Source of the DNA: Rickettsia typhi
GTDB lineage: Bacteria > Pseudomonadota > Alphaproteobacteria > Rickettsiales > UBA1997
Length of the DNA: 5,116 nt
Assembly (NCBI GenBank): GCA_945888585.1
Contig: CAMDAI010000108.1
Span: 1-5,116, forward strand
Direction of reading: 5' to 3'
In this document: one piece after another, positions 1 through 5,116 of the stretch
How the letters are laid out: every line of letters begins with the position of its first letter
How positions within the stretch are numbered: position 1 is the first letter of the stretch
Notes under the pieces: model-generated
What the model was told of the DNA's origin: nothing
Databases searched by the model: none
The model's input: the letters and a program-made list of their open reading frames with translations, nothing else
Program-made: the position numbers and the translations under genes

Positions 1-1232
1 GATTTTCCTTTAGTAGCAATTCGATCAAACAAAACTGGCATAATTTGCCCTTCAAATTTTTTATTAAATTCAGTTTGTTGTTTGGTTAAAAGCGCTTGTA
101 ATCTTGATAATCTCTCTTCTTTTATTTCTTCGGCAATTTGGTTTTTAGCCTCAGCAGCCGGCGTTCCTGGACGTGGGGAATATTTAAAAGAATAACATTG
201 CGTAAAACCAATTTTTTCAATTAAGTCTAAAGTGTCATTAAAATCCTGCTCGGTTTCTCCAGGAAAACCCACAATAAAATCAGAAGATAAACCAATATCA
301 GGAACTGCTTTTCTAATTTTTTCGATAATTTTAAAATAGTCTTGTCTAGCATGTTTGCGATTCATTGCTTTCAAAATATTGTTGGAACCAGATTGAATCG
401 GCAAATGTAAAAATGGCATGAGCTGGGGAATTTCAGCATGGGCTGCAATTAGCTCATCATCCATATCTCTGGGATGAGAAGTAGTGTAGCGAATTCTCTT
501 TATTCCATCAATTTCTGCCACCTTTCTAATTAATTTAGCCAAATTATAAACTTCACCATTAGCATCAGCACCGTGATAGGCATTAACATTTTGACCAAGA
601 AAATAAATTTCCTGCGCCCCTTTTTTTACTAAACTTTGCGCTTCTTCATAAATTTTATCTACCGATCTGGAAAATTCTGCACCTCTGGTATAAGGCACCA
701 CACAAAAAGTACAAAATTTATCACAACCTTCTTGCACCGATAAAAAACTGCTCACCCCAATTTCAGATTTTTCTCGAACTTCCCGTAAAACATCAAATTT
801 ATTATCTGGCTTAAAATCCAAATCAATTTCTTTACTACTATCACGAATTACTTTTCCAACCAAATCAGGTAAACTTTGATAACTTTCTGGCCCAACTATA
901 ATATCAGTAACTGGCGCTCTTCTAAAAATTTCTTCACCTTCAGCCTGCCCCACACAACCCGCAACTGCCACAATCATTTTACGACCCTGCTCGGCCATTT
1001 TATCTTTTTGTTTTTTAATTCTGCCCAGATCTGAATAAAGCTTTTCCGCCGCTTTTTCTCTGATATGGCAAGTGTTAATTATTACCATATCGGCATCAAT
1101 ATAATCATCGGTATTTTCATAACCAACCGCACCCATCAAATCATTCATTCGATCAGAATCATAGACATTCATCTGACAACCATAGGTTTTGATATAGAGC
1201 TTTTTAGAAGTTTGTAATAATGAATTATTCAT
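1..1232 (-). CDS. miaB: tRNA-2-methylthio-N6-dimethylallyladenosine synthase MiaB (3' end outside window)
   Basis: Radical SAM methylthiotransferase that adds a methylthio group to C2 of i6A37 in tRNAs reading UNN codons, using two 4Fe-4S clusters. My reverse-strand translation gives 410 codons with no stop before the left edge. The N-terminal UPF0004 domain shows its three cluster cysteines: C19 ([10 protein letters not shown]), C55 ([13 protein letters not shown]) and C93 ([11 protein letters not shown]). The radical SAM motif CxxxCxxC is C170, C174 and C177 in [17 protein letters not shown]. It is followed by GQNVNAYHG (213-221), [10 protein letters not shown] (275-284) and [10 protein letters not shown] (318-327). 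The sequence after about residue 380 is the start of the C-terminal TRAM domain. The family is usually about 440-450 residues, so roughly the last 30-40 are missing. AEFSRS and the [12 protein letters not shown] form indicate MiaB rather than RimO or MtaB. The ATG at 1232 lies 11 codons before KLYIKTYGC, close to the Rickettsia start as I remember it. No Shine-Dalgarno is visible. It is divergent from the porin gene. Confidence 0.96.
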   Translation of the reverse strand, partial: MNNSLLQTSKKLYIKTYGCQMNVYDSDRMNDLMGAVGYENTDDYIDADMVIINTCHIREKAAEKLYSDLGRIKKQKDKMAEQGRKMIVAVAGCVGQAEGEEIFRRAPVTDIIVGPESYQSLPDLVGKVIRDSSKEIDLDFKPDNKFDVLREVREKSEIGVSSFLSVQEGCDKFCTFCVVPYTRGAEFSRSVDKIYEEAQSLVKKGAQEIYFLGQNVNAYHGADANGEVYNLAKLIRKVAEIDGIKRIRYTTSHPRDMDDELIAAHAEIPQLMPFLHLPIQSGSNNILKAMNRKHARQDYFKIIEKIRKAVPDIGLSSDFIVGFPGETEQDFNDTLDLIEKIGFTQCYSFKYSPRPGTPAAEAKNQIAEEIKEERLSRLQALLTKQQTEFNKKFEGQIMPVLFDRIATKGK

Positions 1233-1415
1233 CTAGCTATAATAATTTATTTTAATTTAAAAAAATTCAGCAAAGACCAGTAATATTCGCCAATTATTTT
1301 ATTTTTCAACTTCAGAAATAAAAAGTAATTAGCGAAACTAATTTTCCTTAGAAATCCGATGGTCATAGACTAGAACTTGACTAGCTAACTTCTCTGATTA
1401 ACTTATAAAATCTAA
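1233..1415. promoter_or_regulatory. Divergent miaB/porin intergenic region, likely carrying both promoters
   Basis: This 183-bp AT-rich gap separates two divergent genes, so both promoters should lie here or nearby. A perfect 6-bp inverted repeat, AATTAG at 1327-1332 and CTAATT at 1338-1343, encloses the loop CGAAA. It cannot be a terminator for either flanking gene, because both are transcribed away from it. A -35-like TTGACT lies at 1377-1382. The only -10-like elements after it are poor: TAACTT at 1399-1404 with a 16-bp spacer, or TATAAA at 1404-1409 with a 21-bp spacer. If the first is real, transcription would begin almost at the first ATG of the porin gene, favouring the internal ATG at 1455. 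No tRNA, riboswitch or small gene was recognised. The regulatory role is inferred from layout. Confidence 0.4.
1374..1404. repeat. Three AACTT motifs at exact 13-bp intervals upstream of the porin gene
   Basis: AACTT occurs at 1374-1378, 1387-1391 and 1400-1404, so each copy starts 13 bp after the last. Adjacent 13-bp units agree at about 8 of 13 positions. The first copy overlaps the -35-like TTGACT and the last overlaps the -10-like element. In the same stretch GACTAG occurs at 1368-1373 and 1379-1384, 11 bp apart. This could be a phased protein-binding site controlling the porin, but the motif is short and chance is a fair alternative in such AT-rich DNA. Confidence 0.3.
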
Positions 1416-2804
1416 ATGATAAATTTAAATTTTAATAATAATATACTCCGTTTGATGGACTCGAAAAGTGTATTTCTCCTATCAAATAAATCAATCAAAC
1501 TAATCATATTATTATTTTTTCTTTATACCGTCTTATTTCTATTTAAAAATAATGCCTTTGCCAATACAGCAGTTTACACCAAAAATGATTTTAAAATTAG
1601 TATTAATGGTTATCTTGACGGACAAATAGGTACTAAAGACGGTACACAAACACGACATAATATTTACGGTGGTTTTGCGATTTATGATAAAGTGAAAAAC
1701 GTTCCTGTATCAGTAGCGTTGCGCGTTAATAACGGATCAAATGCTTCTGAAAGCTATGGCGGAACTGCAATTGAAGATGCTTACTTAAGAATAGGTGACG
1801 GACATACTGACAATGATGATCGCTTCTTGTCATTCAAAGAAGAAAGTATGGGGCGTCTTGAGCTTGGCATTACCGGACCAATAACAGAAAAACTTCGGGT
1901 CAGCAGCACCGAATTTTCACGTGGTACCGGCGGCATTTCTGGCGATTGGTTTCGTTATGTAAAATATAATCTTGATTCGAGTACCACTATTTTAAATCCA
2001 CAAATGCCAATCACTAACGGCTTCACCACTTCAAGTTATGCCTCTACCGTTACCGGTGTTTTGCAGGATTACTATTCAGGATCGCAGGCAATAAAGGCAA
2101 ATCTTTACTCTCCTAAATTTTACGGATTTTTAGTAGCGGTTGGTTTTACACCAAGTCTTTATGACCGTTACACCATAATAGGTTTGAAAAATTCTTATAA
2201 CTACACAACCAGAGATCCAAATAATAATTTTAACACTAAAAATTCTATTTCTTCCCTTATTCATTTTGAAAAACAATTTACTAAAGATTTTCAATTAACC
2301 AGTTCACTGATGCGAGAGCATGGTGCCGTTACAAAATTAAATAATAATTATAATTGGACACCAAGAGAAAATCTTGATGCCTGGATGTTTGGTATTGTTG
2401 CAACTTACCAGAAATGGCATATTGGCGGTTCTTATTCTAGTTATGGCAACAGCTTATATTTTAAAGAAGATGGCACTGTAAATACAATGAAGCTTAATCA
2501 AAATGGCAGTCTTTCCAGCTTCTCCAAAGCTTACTTCTATGATTTTGGAATTGGCTTCTCCCAAAAAGATCAAGGGGTTAGTCTAACTTATTTTGCTTCG
2601 AGCTATTTAGATAATAATGTATCAAGCGTAATGCTATCTTTTGACAGATTCTTCAAACTCAAAAATTCAGCAATCCTAAAAACTTACATTGAAACCGGTT
2701 ATGCCGATATTATCCATGGAAATTTCTATAATAAATCCAACAATATCACCAACAGTGAACAAAAAACCGGCCTAGTTTTTGCAGGATTACGTTTAATGAT
2801 TTAA
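1416..2804 (+). CDS. Porin-like outer-membrane beta-barrel protein with signal peptide
   Basis: A 462-residue secreted protein, probably an outer-membrane barrel for passive solute passage. Its substrate and exact family are not recognised. The N-terminus has a basic patch (K25, K28), a hydrophobic stretch at about 29-43, and AFA (47-49) followed by NT, a good signal peptidase I site after A49. The mature part lacks hydrophobic helices and is rich in Gly, Asn, Ser, Tyr and Phe. It has short alternating segments such as FKISINGYLDGQIG, VSVALRVNNGS, GRLELGITG and WHIGGSYSSYG, typical of barrel strands and turns. The motif RGTGGISGDWFRYV is reminiscent of alphaproteobacterial porins. The chain ends LRLMI, without the C-terminal Phe or Trp usual for barrel assembly. 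The start is uncertain: ATG at 1416 gives an unusually long 49-residue signal, whereas ATG at 1455 (M14) gives 36. Neither has a Shine-Dalgarno. It could also be a non-porin barrel. The next in-frame codons after the stop belong to a different, decayed gene. Confidence 0.72.
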   Translation: MINLNFNNNILRLMDSKSVFLLSNKSIKLIILLFFLYTVLFLFKNNAFANTAVYTKNDFKISINGYLDGQIGTKDGTQTRHNIYGGFAIYDKVKNVPVSVALRVNNGSNASESYGGTAIEDAYLRIGDGHTDNDDRFLSFKEESMGRLELGITGPITEKLRVSSTEFSRGTGGISGDWFRYVKYNLDSSTTILNPQMPITNGFTTSSYASTVTGVLQDYYSGSQAIKANLYSPKFYGFLVAVGFTPSLYDRYTIIGLKNSYNYTTRDPNNNFNTKNSISSLIHFEKQFTKDFQLTSSLMREHGAVTKLNNNYNWTPRENLDAWMFGIVATYQKWHIGGSYSSYGNSLYFKEDGTVNTMKLNQNGSLSSFSKAYFYDFGIGFSQKDQGVSLTYFASSYLDNNVSSVMLSFDRFFKLKNSAILKTYIETGYADIIHGNFYNKSNNITNSEQKTGLVFAGLRLMI

Positions 2805-3034
2805 GAAAGAAACTCCAAAAATTCATTCATATTATTTGAAAACGAAAATGGCGTAAGAAATCAAAAATCAAAATATTTAGCGCTTGATGCAATTAATGCT
2901 GTAGACACTCTAGCTAGCTCCAGACTTACTTTAGTTCAAACTAAAAATAATTTACTAATTATCAAATTCGTTTGGATCGTGCTTTAGGCAATATTGATTT
3001 AAATGATACTAATTTTGCTGCCAACCAATTATAG
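2805..3034 (+). pseudogene. Frameshifted C-terminal remnant of a TolC/NodT-type efflux outer-membrane protein
   Basis: No intact gene lies between the porin stop and the convergent methyltransferase, but the plus-strand translation is protein-like. From about 2874 to 2957 it reads YLALDAINAVDTLAS followed by SRLTLVQTKNNLL, in the same frame as the porin. That frame hits TAG at 2985. From 2963, in another frame, it continues QIRLDRALGNIDLN and ends at TAG 3032-3034. Joined with one lost base (or two gained) at about 2958-2962, this matches the usual last helix of TolC-family proteins, of the form LVQAQNDLLxAxIRLYRALGG. Such proteins form the outer-membrane duct of RND and type I export systems. 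The weaker upstream part (2805-2873) has no clear match, and the left boundary is unknown. The usual start, signal peptide and the bulk of a roughly 450-residue protein are absent. The tail overlaps the methyltransferase 3' end by 26 bp on the opposite strand. A sequencing error would repair the frameshift but not the missing body. Confidence 0.6.
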
Positions 3035-3815
3035 TAATAATTTCAAAATTAGCTTCAATTTCTTCACCATTTTCTAGACCGTTATTTTGCAAATAAAGTT
3101 TTTTAGCTTCCGAAAAAAAATCTTTTCCAACAAATTTTCTACTGCGCTCATACATTATATTGCCTTCACCCATATTTTTTATATCTTTGGGCAATTTAAA
3201 AAAATCCGAATAAACCACATTGATATTTTCACTATCAGCAACCGCATCTTTAAATCCAGCTCGCTGCATTAACATTCCCGCATCTTTAACATGAACAAAT
3301 GGAGCAATTCGCGGCGAAATTCCATTATATTTTTTTTGTTCAACTTCTAACAAAACTTCCCGCAATTGCCTTAAGGTTTCTCCACCAAAAAAACTGGCGA
3401 TAAAAACTCCATTTGGTTTCAAAAGTTTTTTTATTTCCACAAGATGCTGCAAAACATCATTGATAAAATGCAAATTTAAATTGCTGATAATCAAATCGAA
3501 GGAAGCATCTGAAAAATTTAAATTTTCTTCATCCAAAACCACACCATTTTCCAAAGAATAATTTTTAACAAAAAGAGGTGAGGAATCGCTTTGAATTAAC
3601 AATTTACTATTTTTTAATCTTTTAATTTCTTTTCCTAGAAAACCATCTCTAGCTCCAATTTCAAGAATATTAGTAAAATCACCTTTTAAATCCTCAACTC
3701 TTTCAATAATTCTTTTCGCTACCTCTTTAAAAAGAAAATTATATTCGCTAAAATTAATTGATGCCAAATCGCGATTTTGCTTAAGAAATTTGCGGTCAAA
3801 AATATTAGATACCAC
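3009..3815 (-). CDS. SAM-dependent class I methyltransferase, NDUFAF5-like (BioC-related)
   Basis: A 268-residue Rossmann-fold methyltransferase of the Methyltransf_11 type. The N-terminal IFDRKFLKQNRDLA (5-18) is the family signature. The SAM-binding motif I is LEIGARDG (51-58), with Ala-Arg-Asp where many relatives have the glycine-rich CGxG. SNLNLHFINDV (111-121), ASFFGGETLRQLR (140-152), SPRIAPFVHVKDAG (167-180) and MGEGN (215-219) match the pattern of human NDUFAF5, a mitochondrial complex I assembly factor that hydroxylates an arginine of NDUFS7. The bacterial homologues are commonly annotated simply as methyltransferase or BioC-like. The start codon is GTG at 3815, placed 10 codons before the end of the signature. 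Upstream GGGG (3823-3826) is the only Shine-Dalgarno-like tract. No other biotin gene is nearby, so a malonyl-ACP methyltransferase role is not supported by context. It is divergent from comF, with 11 bp between start codons. This pairing is, to my memory, common in alphaproteobacteria. The substrate is unknown. Confidence 0.85.
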   Translation of the reverse strand: MVSNIFDRKFLKQNRDLASINFSEYNFLFKEVAKRIIERVEDLKGDFTNILEIGARDGFLGKEIKRLKNSKLLIQSDSSPLFVKNYSLENGVVLDEENLNFSDASFDLIISNLNLHFINDVLQHLVEIKKLLKPNGVFIASFFGGETLRQLREVLLEVEQKKYNGISPRIAPFVHVKDAGMLMQRAGFKDAVADSENINVVYSDFFKLPKDIKNMGEGNIMYERSRKFVGKDFFSEAKKLYLQNNGLENGEEIEANFEIITIIGWQQN

Positions 3816-3826
3816 TATGAAACCCC

Positions 3827-4552
3827 ATGAAAATTATACAAAAATTCTTTAAAATATTGGAAAGCTTTATATTTCCCAACACCTGCCTTATATGCAACAA
3901 AATAATTTCTAATGGTAATTTTTGTACAGAAGACTGGAATAAGCTTCACTTCCTGCAAAAACCAGCTTGTTCTATTTGTTTTCAACCTTTCAAGCATGAA
4001 ATTAAAAATGGACTTTGCCCTAAATGTTTATTAAAAAAACCAAGTTACAATAAATTAATCGCCGTTTTTAAATACAATTCAACTAGCAAAAAACTAATCA
4101 CCAAATTCAAATATTTCGACCAAACCCATTTATCAAAATTCTTTGCAAATTTAATGTTTGATCGATCAAAAGCAATACTTCCAAATATTGATTTTATTAC
4201 TCCTATCCCACTTCATAAATGGCGTATTTTAAAAAGAAAATATAATCAATCAGCAATTCTGGCTCATGAAATTTCTAAATTATCCAAAATAGAAATTATT
4301 CCGGATTTATTAAAACGCGTTAAAAATACTTCACCACAAACTAGTTTAAATAAAAAATTAAGAACCAAAAATTTAATCAAGGCTTTTACTATTAATTCTA
4401 AATATGAAGAAAAAATAAAAGGAAAAAATATCTTATTAATTGACGATGTAATAACTACTGGAACCACTATTGAAGAATGTTCCAAAGTTTTACTCAAATC
4501 TAAAACTAATCAAATTTATATTCTAACAATCGCTAAAACTACACTTGATTAA
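3827..4552 (+). CDS. comF: ComF family protein (phosphoribosyltransferase fold, zinc-ribbon N-terminus)
   Basis: A 241-residue cytoplasmic protein of the ComF/GntX family (COG1040), about the usual family length. ComF acts in natural transformation in some bacteria, probably in handling incoming single-stranded DNA; in others its role is undefined. The N-terminal part has paired cysteines fit for zinc binding: C20-x2-C23, C33, C48-x2-C51 and C64-x2-C67. The family block PIPLHKWRILKRKYNQS (126-142) and RVKNTSPQTSLNKKLR are both present. The C-terminal PRPP-binding loop is ILLIDDVITTGTT (202-214), including the two adjacent aspartates D206 and D207. The ATG at 3827 places the first cysteine pair at the expected distance from the N-terminus. 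No clear Shine-Dalgarno precedes it, and its promoter must lie inside the 5' part of the divergent methyltransferase gene. kbl follows 66 bp downstream on the same strand. In many alphaproteobacteria, as I recall, a glutaredoxin gene follows instead. No other competence gene is in the window. Confidence 0.92.
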   Translation: MKIIQKFFKILESFIFPNTCLICNKIISNGNFCTEDWNKLHFLQKPACSICFQPFKHEIKNGLCPKCLLKKPSYNKLIAVFKYNSTSKKLITKFKYFDQTHLSKFFANLMFDRSKAILPNIDFITPIPLHKWRILKRKYNQSAILAHEISKLSKIEIIPDLLKRVKNTSPQTSLNKKLRTKNLIKAFTINSKYEEKIKGKNILLIDDVITTGTTIEECSKVLLKSKTNQIYILTIAKTTLD

Positions 4553-4618
4553 ATGATTGCTAATAGTTAAATTCTAGCTCAGGCAATAGCCAATCTCTCA
4601 ATTCAAACAATATCAAAA

Positions 4619-5116
4619 ATGATCAAGCAAGAATTTTTAAATAATATAGCTAAGGAATTGGAAACTTTAAAAACTGATGGTCTATATAAAAAAGAATATT
4701 CAATTCTTTCATCTCAAGCTGCCGATATTGAAATTGCTAGTCCAAATGGCAATAAGAAAGTAATTAATTTTTGCGCTAATAATTATTTAGGTTTAGCAAA
4801 TGATGTAAAACTTCGCGAAGTAGCGAAAAATGCTATTGATAAATATGGTTTTGGCACCGCTTCAGTGCGATTTATTTGCGGAACCATGGATATTAATCAA
4901 GAATTTGAACATAAAATGGCTGAATTTTTAGGCTATGAAGATGTTATTTCCTACTCATCCTGCTTTGCTGCTAATAATGGTGTGTTCCAAGCTTTATTTG
5001 ATGAAAATGATGCTATAATTTCAGCCAATTTAAACCATGCTAGTTTAATTGATGGAATCAGGCTTTCTAAAGCTCAGCGCTTCTTTTATGAATTTGATGA
5101 TATGAAAGATTTAGAA
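4619..5116 (+). CDS. kbl: 2-amino-3-ketobutyrate CoA ligase (glycine C-acetyltransferase), N-terminal 166 codons
   Basis: A PLP-dependent enzyme of the alpha-oxoamine synthase family. With CoA it cleaves 2-amino-3-ketobutyrate, made from threonine by threonine dehydrogenase, into glycine and acetyl-CoA. The visible N-terminal part aligns by eye with E. coli Kbl from the first residues. It has INFCANNYLGLAN (49-61), FGTASVRFICGT (78-89), ISYSSCFAANNG (110-121) and SANLNHASLIDGIRLSKA (135-152), with H140 at the position that stacks on the PLP ring. The frame is open to the right edge, so the PLP-binding lysine and about 230 residues lie outside. FICGT and SSCFAANNG exclude 5-aminolevulinate synthase, a paralogue found in the same bacteria. 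The ATG at 4619 gives an N-terminus matching E. coli, and no Shine-Dalgarno precedes it. The frame is open upstream to TAA at 4568 but contains no ATG, GTG or TTG. It may be co-transcribed with comF. Whether tdh follows cannot be seen here. Confidence 0.95.
   Translation, partial: MIKQEFLNNIAKELETLKTDGLYKKEYSILSSQAADIEIASPNGNKKVINFCANNYLGLANDVKLREVAKNAIDKYGFGTASVRFICGTMDINQEFEHKMAEFLGYEDVISYSSCFAANNGVFQALFDENDAIISANLNHASLIDGIRLSKAQRFFYEFDDMKDLE

Noticed and set aside
1327..1343. Hairpin AATTAG-CGAAA-CTAATT as a transcription terminator
   Set aside because: Both neighbouring genes are transcribed away from it, the stem is AT-rich and short, and no long T tract follows. It is kept only as a possible operator within the intergenic region.
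2910..2917. Recurring CTAGCTA (also at 1233-1239 and 1381-1387) as a repeat family
   Set aside because: Three copies of a partly palindromic 7-mer in 5 kb are only slightly above chance, spacing is irregular, and one copy lies inside the efflux remnant.
3087..3272. Plus-strand open frame of 61 codons
   Set aside because: It lies wholly antisense to the 3' part of the methyltransferase gene, is full of Phe, Ile and Lys as expected from AT-rich antisense, and has no recognisable motif.
3815..3997. Minus-strand open frame of 60 codons
   Set aside because: It is antisense to the 5' end of comF, whose cysteine pairs are clearly real. It abuts the methyltransferase GTG in another frame and has no family signature.
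4264..4497. Minus-strand open frame of 77 codons
   Set aside because: It is antisense to the conserved PRPP-loop half of comF. Its hydrophobic stretch is just the complement of the Lys- and Asn-rich codons.
4553..4570. Five-codon mini-ORF (ATG to TAA) between comF and kbl as a leader peptide
   Set aside because: It has no Shine-Dalgarno, no run of regulatory codons such as Thr or Gly, and no convincing attenuator hairpins follow it.
4582..4591. GGC-AATA-GCC hairpin between comF and kbl as a terminator
   Set aside because: The stem is only 3 bp and no T tract follows, so it gives no support for separating the two genes into different transcripts.
4619..5116. 5-aminolevulinate synthase as an alternative to Kbl
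   Set aside because: The FGTASVRFICGT and SSCFAANNG segments and the N-terminus match Kbl, whereas the aminolevulinate synthase pattern of the form GTRNIAGT is absent.

Overview
The window comes from an AT-rich Gram-negative bacterium, most likely an alphaproteobacterium of or near the Rickettsiales. Three things point there. The MiaB protein shows a Rickettsia-like N-terminus and core motifs. A methyltransferase of the NDUFAF5-like alphaproteobacterial family lies head to head with comF. A secreted beta-barrel protein implies an outer membrane. These placements rest on remembered family patterns, not on a search.

Layout, left to right. Positions 1-1232 (minus) hold most of miaB, a tRNA methylthiotransferase gene whose 3' end runs off the left edge. 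Positions 1233-1415 are a divergent intergenic region with a short hairpin and three AACTT motifs spaced exactly 13 bp apart. Positions 1416-2804 (plus) encode a 462-residue outer-membrane porin-like protein with a long signal peptide. Positions 2805-3034 have no intact gene, but the translation looks like the C-terminal end of a TolC/NodT-type efflux outer-membrane protein, broken by a frameshift: a probable pseudogene remnant. Positions 3009-3815 (minus) encode a SAM-dependent methyltransferase related to NDUFAF5. Only 11 bp away and divergent, 3827-4552 (plus) encodes a ComF-family phosphoribosyltransferase-like protein. From 4619 to the right edge (plus) is the first 166 codons of kbl, 2-amino-3-ketobutyrate CoA ligase.

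The genes look like ordinary housekeeping and envelope functions and do not form one pathway: tRNA modification, outer-membrane permeability, a probable respiratory assembly-type methyltransferase, a DNA-uptake/PRPP-fold protein, and threonine catabolism. No rRNA, tRNA, CRISPR array, insertion sequence or defence system was seen. I found no convincing new biological system. The most interesting items are the decayed efflux-protein remnant, the hard-to-classify porin, and the tightly packed divergent methyltransferase/comF pair. None of the five gene starts has a strong Shine-Dalgarno sequence.
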